Positions 1-5,070 of a stretch of DNA of 5,070 bases are shown here, one piece after another (the stretch's first letter is position 1; every line of letters begins with the position of its first letter). Where the stretch lies: contig JAESRD010000092.1 in the NCBI GenBank assembly GCA_016764835.1, forward strand, positions 1-5,070. The letters run 5' to 3'. Below the pieces are notes generated by a model. The model was not told the origin of the DNA. It saw only the letters and a program-made list of their open reading frames with translations, and ran no database searches. Origin of the DNA: Paracoccaceae bacterium. Lineage in GTDB: Bacteria > Pseudomonadota > Alphaproteobacteria > Rhodobacterales > Rhodobacteraceae. A program made the translations under genes and the position numbers.

Positions 1-774
1 CACTTCGCGGATCATATCGCCACCGCCCATAAACGGCTGCATCTCAGCCATCCGCTCTTTGCGCACATAAATCGCCCCAGAGCCCGACGGCCCGTAGAGC
101 TTGTGGCCGGTCACAGCGTAAAAGTCGCAGCCGATATCGGCGACATTTACCGGCATGTGCACCGCTGCCTGCGAGCCATCAACCAAAACCGGAATGCCAA
201 GCTCTGCGGCCCCCGTGCAGATCGATTTTACATCGACCACAGTGCCCAGCACATTTGACATATGCGTCACCGCAATCAGCTTGGTGCGCGGCGTCACGGC
301 AGCCAGCACAGCGCCTGGGTCAAGATCACCATTCTCGTCGACATTAACCCATTTGATCACAACACCCTGCCGCTCGCGCAAAAAGTGCCACGGCACAATA
401 TTGGCATGGTGCTCCATGATCGACAATATGATCTCATCACCGGGCTGCATGTGCGGTGCGGCCCAGCTATAGGCGACCATATTGATCGCCTCTGTGGTGC
501 CCGAATTAAGGATGATCTCATCCTCACTTGGCGCGCCAAGAAAGGCGGCGACCTTACCACGCACGGCCTCGTATTTGTCAGTCGCGATATTTGAAAGCGT
601 GTGCAAACCTCTGTGAACATTGGCATATTCATAGGTGTAGGCCGTTGTGATCGCGTCAATAACAACTTGGGGTTTTTGCGCCGACGCGCCGTTATCCAGA
701 TAGACCAACGGCTTGTCGTTCACCTTACGCGCCAAGATCGGAAAATCTTTGCGGATTGCGTCGAGATCATACAT
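1..774 (-). CDS. sufS: SufS, group II cysteine desulfurase (C-terminus cut by window edge)
   Basis: PLP-dependent enzyme that removes sulfur from L-cysteine, giving alanine and an enzyme-bound persulfide that feeds the SufBCD scaffold in the cytosol. I translated 258 residues from ATG 774 to the left edge; the E. coli enzyme has about 406, so roughly a third is missing. Visible family marks are the N-terminal YLDNGASAQKP, the VHRGLHTLS segment, MEHHANIVPW with His123 (which stacks on PLP), DGSQAAVH with Asp199 and Gln202, and the PLP-lysine motif TGHKLYGPSG with Lys225 (bases 100-102). The catalytic cysteine, expected near residue 364, lies outside the window. The close match to the SufS group, including MEHHANIVPW, argues against an IscS/NifS-type enzyme. 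The start is fixed by a perfect AGGAGG eight bases upstream. The gene overlaps the preceding membrane gene by 8 bases, so its translation is probably coupled. No SufE or SufU partner is visible. Confidence 0.96.
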   Translation of the reverse strand, partial: MYDLDAIRKDFPILARKVNDKPLVYLDNGASAQKPQVVIDAITTAYTYEYANVHRGLHTLSNIATDKYEAVRGKVAAFLGAPSEDEIILNSGTTEAINMVAYSWAAPHMQPGDEIILSIMEHHANIVPWHFLRERQGVVIKWVNVDENGDLDPGAVLAAVTPRTKLIAVTHMSNVLGTVVDVKSICTGAAELGIPVLVDGSQAAVHMPVNVADIGCDFYAVTGHKLYGPSGSGAIYVRKERMAEMQPFMGGGDMIREV

Positions 775-1378
775 TGGCAAAGCCTCCTGCGCCGATACCA
801 CTGGCCATCATCATCCTGATGAAGCCAAGTAAAATAGTCATGCCAAAGGCGATGGCGATCAGTGCAACAACGACCACGCCAAATGCGGCAAGTAATGAAT
901 TGAAGCCGTGAATTTCGCTGATATAGGACAAAAAGCACCAAAAGAGCAGGCCATAGACCCCGACCCTCAGCAGCCATGAGGCATCGCCCAAGATCACGTC
1001 AGCACCCAAAAGGGCGATACCGGCTATTAGCGACAATAATTGCCACCAGATAGAAACGATCAACGCCCCATCAAGGTTGCCTTTGCCGCCAAAGGCCCTG
1101 CCGACCATATCAAGCGCGAACGCCATAATGGTCAGGATCGAGACATTGACGACTGCAAATGTGAACACAGAGGCCGTGATCAATTCGCCGTCTGGCATGA
1201 CCATGATCACCAGATCACCGGTAAGTGCTGCGACAATGGTCGACAGCGCGGTGACTAGAACCATTGCCGCAAACAACTCATTGCGCGGCAAACCCAGCCC
1301 AATGATGCTGCGGATCGCCTGCGTCGGCGCGCTTATGCTTTGGCGCAACAGGGCGACCAGATGCTCAATTGGCGTCAT
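767..1378 (-). CDS. Multi-pass membrane protein, YIP1 family-like, between sufD and sufS
   Basis: A 203-residue, very hydrophobic protein of unknown function. I see a cytosolic-looking N-terminus of about 33 residues with a few basic positions. About five membrane segments follow, near residues 35-53, 68-94, 106-130, 137-155 and 164-188, and there is a short Gly-rich tail. The layout and the WCFLSYISEIHGFNS stretch followed by a long Val/Ile/Ala helix resemble bacterial YIP1-domain proteins; this is recognition by eye, not a profile search. No catalytic motif is visible. Its ATG directly follows the TAG of the upstream membrane gene (no spacer), with AGGAAA at 1388-1393, nine bases before the start and inside the upstream gene. 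Its own end contains the Shine-Dalgarno of sufS and overlaps sufS by 8 bases. Expression is therefore tied to the Suf genes on both sides. The pair may form a membrane complex, but that is inference. Confidence 0.85.
   Translation of the reverse strand: MTPIEHLVALLRQSISAPTQAIRSIIGLGLPRNELFAAMVLVTALSTIVAALTGDLVIMVMPDGELITASVFTFAVVNVSILTIMAFALDMVGRAFGGKGNLDGALIVSIWWQLLSLIAGIALLGADVILGDASWLLRVGVYGLLFWCFLSYISEIHGFNSLLAAFGVVVVALIAIAFGMTILLGFIRMMMASGIGAGGFANV
783..788 (-). promoter_or_regulatory. Ribosome binding site of sufS, inside the upstream membrane gene
   Basis: A perfect AGGAGG on the minus strand, eight bases before ATG 772-774. It is embedded in the codons of the last residues (GAGGF) of the upstream membrane protein, so the same bases serve both genes. 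It is the strongest Shine-Dalgarno in the window and fixes the sufS start. It also suggests that sufS can be translated well in its own right despite the overlap. Confidence 0.85.
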
Positions 1379-1864
1379 CTATCCGTCTTTCCTGACACCA
1401 GCGCGCAAACCAGCGCCCCAGATAATGATGAAGCCGCCGATCCATAAAGCCCCGGTGATATTCGCGGCAATGCTCGGGCCAATAAAGCCGTTGACCAGGC
1501 CGTAGAGCAAAGCCGCCGGAACCGAGGCCAAAACCGCCCAAAACAGCGCCAAACGCGCCTGATGTTGAGCAATGGAAAAGCCAACAGCCCTCAGCACCAA
1601 CCCCGACAGCCCGGCGATCAGATAGAGCCCCAGCGGCCAGATAATCAGCCAGCCGACAAACTCATAAGCCGCCAAACGGTCTAACCCGCCGCCTGCCTCT
1701 AGAGACAGACGCGCAAGCCGCGGCAGCTGGGCAATAAAGATGACAAAGCAGCCAACCATGACATAGGCCAGCGCGCGGTCTTCGCGCTGCACAGACTGCA
1801 TCAGCCGCTCGGCCATCTTGGCCGGGCTGCGCCATGAGCGCAAAATATCTTGAGTGACCGCCAT
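1379..1864 (-). CDS. Small four-helix membrane protein, possibly YIP1-like, downstream of sufD
   Basis: A 161-residue integral membrane protein that I cannot assign to a function. The N-terminal 30 residues are amphipathic and basic (RSWRSPAKMAERLMQSVQRE) and probably cytosolic. They precede four likely membrane segments near residues 31-49, 67-92, 103-125 and 131-152, and the basic tail ends GLRAGVRKDG. The general layout is similar to the next gene, so the two may be distant relatives or partners of the YIP1 type; I am less sure of the family here than for its neighbour. The start at ATG 1864 is chosen because no ribosome site precedes the next in-frame Met (residue 17). The site for 1864 is itself weak or oddly spaced: AAGGA lies 13 bases upstream and a GGGG run 8 bases upstream. 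It begins 42 bases after sufD and ends at TAG immediately before the next ATG, so the two membrane genes are surely co-translated. Confidence 0.83.
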   Translation of the reverse strand: MAVTQDILRSWRSPAKMAERLMQSVQREDRALAYVMVGCFVIFIAQLPRLARLSLEAGGGLDRLAAYEFVGWLIIWPLGLYLIAGLSGLVLRAVGFSIAQHQARLALFWAVLASVPAALLYGLVNGFIGPSIAANITGALWIGGFIIIWGAGLRAGVRKDG

Positions 1865-1877
1865 CCGTTTCGCCCCG

Positions 1878-1882
1878 TCCTT
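1878..1882 (-). promoter_or_regulatory. Possible, distantly spaced ribosome binding site of the first membrane gene
   Basis: AAGGA on the minus strand lies 13 bases before ATG 1862-1864, longer than the usual 5-9. It sits at the junction between the left copy of the 26-bp repeat and the sequence beyond it. A GGGG run at 1873-1876, eight bases from the start, is an alternative. Either way initiation looks weaker than for the other genes here, and it may depend on ribosomes finishing sufD. Confidence 0.4.
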
Positions 1883-1931
1883 ACCGATTAACCAGCTAGT
1901 CTTCCCTTACCGGTTTTCCAGCCAGTCTTCT
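1880..1931. repeat. Imperfect 26-bp tandem duplication over the sufD stop codon
   Basis: Bases 1880-1905 and 1906-1931 align without gaps at 21 of 26 positions and lie head to tail. The right copy holds the last sufD codons (E-D-W-L-E-N-R) and the TAA stop. The left copy lies in the gap after sufD and reads as a decayed version of the same codons with an internal TAG, so it is not coding. A short CGGTWAG element recurs at both copies and again just inside sufD (1930-1936, CGGTTAG on the coding strand), which suggests replication slippage. The junction after the left copy creates the AAGGA that precedes the next gene. Confidence 0.75.
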
Positions 1932-3199
1932 AACCGCGCCAACATGCTTTCGGCCAGTTTTTCATCATCAATCTCATCCAAAGCCTGCGCCACGAATGCG
2001 ATTGTCAAAAGATCGGTGGCCCGCGCTTTTGGAACACCACGCGACTGTAGATAAAACAGTGCTGTTTCATCGATCGCACCAGAGGTCGAGCCATGTGAAC
2101 AGATAACATCATCTGCGTAGATTTCCAGCTCTGGCTTGGCCAAGAACTGACTATCTCCTCCGAGCAACAAGGCCTGAGAAATCTGATAGCCATCAGTCTG
2201 TTGCGCGCCGCTCTTCACGAGGATCTTCCCCTGAAAAACTCCAGTGGCTCCGTTGCGCAGCACATTCTTAAAGACTTGGCGGCTCTCACAGCCCACGGCA
2301 TCATGGGTGATGAATACAGTGTTATCATGGTGAAAATCGTCACCATCGCCAAGCGCCGCACCGGCAACATGGGCCACGGCATTGTCACCAGCTATCATGA
2401 TAATGCACTCGTTACGCGTCAGTGCACCGCCAGCGCTGAGCGTAAAGCTCTTAAACAGGCTATTCTCAGAAAGATTGGCAAAACAATGTGTTACCGCACG
2501 GTGTTGGGCATTATTGCCCTGGGTGCGCACATGGTGAAACGCACCATTTTCTGCAATATCAACCTCGCTTACAGCCGACATCCGCGCAGCCCCAGAGCCG
2601 GTTTCAAGCACAGTCAACATGGCGCCGTTTTCGATCTTGAACAGATGGTGCACCATTGGGTCGCTGTCAGTGGCTACATTTTGGTAAATAATCGAGATTG
2701 GCCGCGGTGCGTTACCGGTAACGCGGACAACGATACCCTGTTGGGCCATAGCAGTGTTAAGGGCGGCCAGTGGACGGGCGACTGGCGCCTGCCCCATAGC
2801 TTCAAGAGTGCCGTATAAGTCTTTGATCCAGCTCTCTTTTGAGGTAAGTGCCTCCTGCAATGTCAGTATTTCAACATGGTCCATTTCCAGCGGGTCAGAG
2901 GCTTGCGCATCAAACACACCATCAACAAAAACCAGCCGAAGACTGTCTTGCGCGGTAAACACTTCCGGCGCGGCTTGTACTCCGGCCGTTAGCGCTGTTG
3001 CTTCTGGCGTGGTCAGGCTGGCCGGGTCAGTATAACGCCAATATTCGTCGCGCCGGATCGGCAGGCCAACGTCCTTCACCCAAGCAAGTGCCTTTTGCCG
3101 CCGGGTCTGCGCCCAATCAGCCAACGGCAATGCACCGCTATCGGCAAACACAGCCAGTCGCGCGGCGGTCAACACTGCCTTTTGTTCGAACTTTGCCAT
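1907..3199 (-). CDS. sufD: SufD, scaffold subunit of the SufBC2D iron-sulfur assembly complex
   Basis: A 430-residue, full-length SufD. With SufB it forms the heterodimeric scaffold, bound to two SufC ATPases, on which Fe-S clusters are built in the cytosol. The N-terminal helical region (about 1-80) includes RRDEYWRYTDP, a typical SufD/SufB-family entry motif. The central part (about 155-350) is the beta-helix, with stretches such as SAGGALTRNE (256-265), GDGDDFHHDN (284-293) and GAQQTDGYQISQALLL (331-346). The C-terminal helical domain begins after EIYADDVICSHGSTSG. His369 in CSHG corresponds to E. coli SufD His360, one of the residues reported as needed for cluster formation. FYLQSRGVP (382-390) is the conserved SufC-contact region. 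The ATG overlaps the sufC stop by one base (TGATG) and has AGAGG seven bases upstream at 3207-3211. The last codons and the stop lie in a 26-bp tandem repeat described separately. No key residue is missing. Confidence 0.97.
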   Translation of the reverse strand: MAKFEQKAVLTAARLAVFADSGALPLADWAQTRRQKALAWVKDVGLPIRRDEYWRYTDPASLTTPEATALTAGVQAAPEVFTAQDSLRLVFVDGVFDAQASDPLEMDHVEILTLQEALTSKESWIKDLYGTLEAMGQAPVARPLAALNTAMAQQGIVVRVTGNAPRPISIIYQNVATDSDPMVHHLFKIENGAMLTVLETGSGAARMSAVSEVDIAENGAFHHVRTQGNNAQHRAVTHCFANLSENSLFKSFTLSAGGALTRNECIIMIAGDNAVAHVAGAALGDGDDFHHDNTVFITHDAVGCESRQVFKNVLRNGATGVFQGKILVKSGAQQTDGYQISQALLLGGDSQFLAKPELEIYADDVICSHGSTSGAIDETALFYLQSRGVPKARATDLLTIAFVAQALDEIDDEKLAESMLARLEDWLENR

Positions 3200-3954
3200 C
3201 AGGCGACCTCTGCCAGAATGTCAGCATAACCGTGATTCTCAACTTCAACCGCCAGTTCAGGCCCGCCAGAACGGATGATACGCCCATTGGCCATAATATG
3301 CACAATATCAGGTTTGATATGGTCGAGAAGTCGTTGATAATGCGTGATAATTAGGAATGACCGGCCCGCGTCGCGCAGCGCGTTCACGCCCTTAGACACC
3401 AGCTTCATCGCATCAACATCCAGCCCGCTATCGGTCTCATCAAGCACGCACATTTTTGGCTCAAGCATAGCCATTTGCAAAATCTCGTTGCGCTTCTTCT
3501 CGCCGCCAGAAAAGCCAACATTCACCGGCCGCTTTAGCATATCGTTGTCGATATGCAGTGCCTTGGCCTTTTCGCGGATCAGTTTGAGGAACGCCCCTGC
3601 GCTCATCTCCGCCTCGCCGCGCTGCTTGCGCTGTGCGTTCAATGCCGCGCGCAGGAAGGTCATATTGCCAACACCGGGGATCTCAACCGGATATTGAAAT
3701 GCGAGAAAAAGCCCCGCGGCGGCGCGCTCTTCAGGCTCAAGCGCCAACAGATCTTGGCCCGCAAGCATGGCAGTACCGGCCGTCACTTTATAGCCACTGC
3801 GCCCGGCCAACACATAAGACAAAGTTGATTTGCCAGAGCCATTTGGCCCCATAATCGCATGCACTTCACCCGCTTTGATTGACAGGTCTACGCCTTTCAA
3901 AATCTGCTTATCTTCGTCTTCAAGCTCGACCTTTAGATCATTGATCTCTAACAT
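3199..3954 (-). CDS. sufC: SufC, ABC-type ATPase of the SufBC2D complex
   Basis: A 251-residue soluble ABC ATPase, the normal SufC length. It binds SufB and SufD, and its ATP-driven dimerisation reshapes the scaffold during Fe-S cluster assembly; despite the ABC fold it is not a transporter. All nucleotide-binding elements are visible: Walker A GPNGSGKST (36-44), the Q-loop in FQYP (Gln87), the signature FSGGEKKRNE (148-157), Walker B with catalytic glutamate in MCVLDETD (168-175, Glu173), D-loop SGLD (176-179) and H-loop ITHYQR (His205). FSGGEKKRNEILQM and DETDSGLD are diagnostic for SufC over other ABC proteins. An in-frame ATG 66 bases further upstream (4018-4020) exists, but it would overlap the preceding gene and add 22 residues unlike any SufC. 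The chosen start, MLEINDLKVE, matches family N-termini and has AAGGA six bases upstream. The stop overlaps the sufD start by one base. Confidence 0.98.
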   Translation of the reverse strand: MLEINDLKVELEDEDKQILKGVDLSIKAGEVHAIMGPNGSGKSTLSYVLAGRSGYKVTAGTAMLAGQDLLALEPEERAAAGLFLAFQYPVEIPGVGNMTFLRAALNAQRKQRGEAEMSAGAFLKLIREKAKALHIDNDMLKRPVNVGFSGGEKKRNEILQMAMLEPKMCVLDETDSGLDVDAMKLVSKGVNALRDAGRSFLIITHYQRLLDHIKPDIVHIMANGRIIRSGGPELAVEVENHGYADILAEVA

Positions 3955-3960
3955 TTTTAG

Positions 3961-3965
3961 TCCTT
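3961..3965 (-). promoter_or_regulatory. Ribosome binding site deciding the sufC start
   Basis: AAGGA on the minus strand, six bases before ATG 3952-3954. It supports the 251-residue SufC over the longer in-frame reading from 4020, which would run back into the preceding gene. Confidence 0.8.
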
Positions 3966-3986
3966 CCAAGGCACCGATGTTTCCGG

Positions 3987-4586
3987 CTATTTCTTGCGGG
4001 TAAACACCGAAAGTATCCAATTTAGATCTGCGTTCTCAAGGCGCGCAGGTTGTAGCTCAAACCGGGCCATGCGCCCGATGATTTCGACCGGGGCGCCAAA
4101 ACGTTCGACGTCGTGGTAGGTCTCGCGGTCGGTATAGTCATCAAAATAGACAGTCACCGGATGACTGATCATATATTGCACCGCCAGAAAACACCCGGCG
4201 CGAAAACGGCCGTCAATCAGCACGGTATCGGGATGGGTAAAATCTGGGCGCTGCCAGACAGACAGCGGATAGGTGTGAAACTTGGCATAATGCTGGTTGT
4301 TTTCCGGCATGCCCCATTTTCCGGTCGGGCCAATATTGGCATAATGCAGTCGTAGTTTTGACTTTGGCCGGTGGGCGCGAAACCATGTGTTCATGGCGCG
4401 AGCCCAGTTGCGGTCGCTCTCCACCGAAAAGATGGTTTTTCCGCTCATCTCAGCGGCCATAACAGTCGAGCCACCAGAGCCATATTCGAGGATATTGGTC
4501 GCGGCGGCGTAGCCCGCACGCAAAGCTTCGGCCTCGGCTGGCGGCATCGTTAACTCCGGCCGAACCAGCAGGTTTTCCTCACTCAT
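3987..4586 (-). CDS. SAM-methyltransferase-like (Rossmann-fold) protein between sufB and sufC
   Basis: A 199-residue cytosolic protein with no signal peptide or membrane segment. NILEYGSGGSTVMAAE (31-46) looks like motif I of class I SAM-dependent methyltransferases (hydrophobic strand, acidic residue, Gly-rich loop). It is followed by a strand ending in an acidic residue, IFSVESDRNW (52-61, Glu56), where SAM enzymes usually contact the ribose. A third strand, DTVLIDGRFRAGC (120-132), and a fourth, VTVYFDDYTDR (144-154), fit the same fold. I cannot name a substrate, and it may not be catalytically active. The start has AGGAA seven bases upstream (4594-4598), 30 bases after the sufB stop; 32 bases separate its TAG from sufC. 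It splits the usual sufB-sufC adjacency and must be co-transcribed with both. Possible roles are a modifying enzyme or an accessory factor for Suf, or a passenger gene; none is shown by the sequence. Confidence 0.85.
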   Translation of the reverse strand: MSEENLLVRPELTMPPAEAEALRAGYAAATNILEYGSGGSTVMAAEMSGKTIFSVESDRNWARAMNTWFRAHRPKSKLRLHYANIGPTGKWGMPENNQHYAKFHTYPLSVWQRPDFTHPDTVLIDGRFRAGCFLAVQYMISHPVTVYFDDYTDRETYHDVERFGAPVEIIGRMARFELQPARLENADLNWILSVFTRKK

Positions 4587-4616
4587 CCCGGCGTTCCTGA
4601 ACGTTCGTTTGTGCCA

Positions 4617-5070
4617 CTAGCCCACTGATCCTTCGAGGCTAATCGCCACCAATGCTTGAGCTTCCATGGCAAACTCCATCGGCAAGTTTTGCAACACATC
4701 TTTGACAAACCCATTGACCACAAGTGCGACGGCCTCTTCTTCGCCAACCCCACGCGAGCGGCAATAAAACAGCTGGTTGTCGTCAACCTTAGAAGTCGTC
4801 GCCTCATGCTCAACCCGGCTCGAATTATTGCGAACTTCGATATAGGGCACGGTATGCGCGCCACATTTGTCGCCGATCAACAGGCTGTCACATTGGGTAA
4901 AGTTACGGCTGTTCTTGGCGCGCGGATGCATGGAAACCAGTCCGCGATAGGTGTTCTGCGCATGTCCGGCGCTGATCCCTTTGGACACGATCCGGCTCTT
5001 GGTATTCTTACCCAGATGCACCATCTTGGTGCCGGTATCGGCTTGTTGGTAATTATTAGCGATGGCAATC
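4617..5070 (-). CDS. sufB: SufB, scaffold subunit of the SufBC2D complex (N-terminus cut by window edge)
   Basis: The C-terminal 151 codons or so of SufB, the scaffold subunit that receives sulfur from the desulfurase and carries the nascent cluster together with SufC and SufD. The right edge removes the N-terminal two thirds (E. coli SufB has 495 residues). The visible part opens in the beta-helix with IAIANNYQQADTGTKMVHLG, continues with SKGISAGHAQNTYRGLV, and contains FTQCDSLLIG. The cysteine there (bases 4890-4892) corresponds to E. coli SufB Cys405. VEHEATTS follows, with the histidine and glutamate equivalent to His433 and Glu434. These residues are reported as essential in the E. coli complex. 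The SufC-contact helices follow (DNQLFYCRSRGVGEEEA) and the protein ends AISLEGSVG, the canonical SufB terminus. Reading is open to base 5070 with no frameshift. It is the first gene seen in this operon; any promoter or regulator lies outside the window. Confidence 0.97.
   Translation of the reverse strand, partial: IAIANNYQQADTGTKMVHLGKNTKSRIVSKGISAGHAQNTYRGLVSMHPRAKNSRNFTQCDSLLIGDKCGAHTVPYIEVRNNSSRVEHEATTSKVDDNQLFYCRSRGVGEEEAVALVVNGFVKDVLQNLPMEFAMEAQALVAISLEGSVG

Noticed and set aside
155..665. Several plus- and minus-strand frames of about 100 codons within the sufS region
   Set aside because: They are other-frame readings of sufS, whose continuous 258-codon frame carries the PLP-lysine and other family motifs.
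720..977. An 85-codon minus-strand frame bridging the membrane gene and sufS
   Set aside because: It overlaps both real genes in another frame and its translation has no family features; the 8-base overlap of the two real genes explains the region.
1865..1906. A terminator or internal promoter in the 42-base gap after sufD
   Set aside because: I see no stem followed by a T-run on the coding strand and no convincing -35/-10 pair; the gap is largely taken up by the tandem repeat copy.
2201..2818. A 205-codon open reading frame on the plus strand opposite sufD
   Set aside because: It lies wholly antisense to a clearly recognised sufD, its translation resembles no family I know, and long antisense frames are common opposite GC-rich genes.
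3955..4020. A longer sufC beginning at ATG 4018-4020
   Set aside because: It would add 22 residues not found in SufC, overlap the preceding gene's coding end, and ignore the well-placed AAGGA before ATG 3954.
4583..5068. Alternative minus-strand frames of 63 and 93 codons opposite or alongside sufB
   Set aside because: They are out-of-frame readings of the conserved sufB C-terminus and have no supporting motif or ribosome site.
1..5070. CRISPR array, tRNA/rRNA gene, insertion sequence or phage element
   Set aside because: The window is filled end to end by coherent operon genes, with no spaced repeats, transposase motifs or RNA-gene-like sequence.

Overview
The window is a compact stretch of a Suf (sulfur mobilisation) iron-sulfur cluster assembly operon. 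Every gene I can support lies on the minus strand, so transcription runs from the right edge to the left edge. In transcription order the genes are: the C-terminal part of sufB, a small protein with a methyltransferase-like Rossmann fold, sufC, sufD, two small multi-pass membrane proteins (at least the second looks like the YIP1 family), and the N-terminal two thirds of the cysteine desulfurase sufS. Both ends are cut by the window, so the promoter, anything upstream of sufB and anything downstream of sufS cannot be seen.

The protein sequences and gene order point to an alphaproteobacterium, most likely of the Rhodobacterales (Rhodobacter/Roseobacter group). From memory, those genomes place a hypothetical gene between sufB and sufC and two membrane-protein genes between sufD and sufS. 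Base composition looks moderate (mid-50s % GC judged by eye). That would suit a roseobacter-type genome better than a very GC-rich Rhodobacter, but I have not computed it.

The packing is extremely tight. Gaps are 30 bases (sufB to methyltransferase-like gene), 32 (to sufC), a 1-base TGATG overlap (sufC/sufD), 42 (sufD to first membrane gene), 0 (TAG directly followed by ATG between the membrane genes) and an 8-base overlap (second membrane gene/sufS). No gene-free stretch is longer than 42 bases, and I see no internal terminator or promoter. This looks like one translationally coupled transcript.

Functionally, SufS takes sulfur from cysteine as a persulfide, SufB-SufC2-SufD is the scaffold that builds the cluster, and SufC supplies ATPase activity. 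All catalytic signatures visible for these proteins are intact. The roles of the methyltransferase-like protein and the two membrane proteins are unknown to me. Their placement inside the operon suggests a link to cluster assembly or to its membrane context. The most distinctive DNA-level detail is an imperfect 26-bp tandem duplication over the sufD stop codon. It copies the last codons of sufD into the intergenic gap and supplies the Shine-Dalgarno-like sequence before the next gene.
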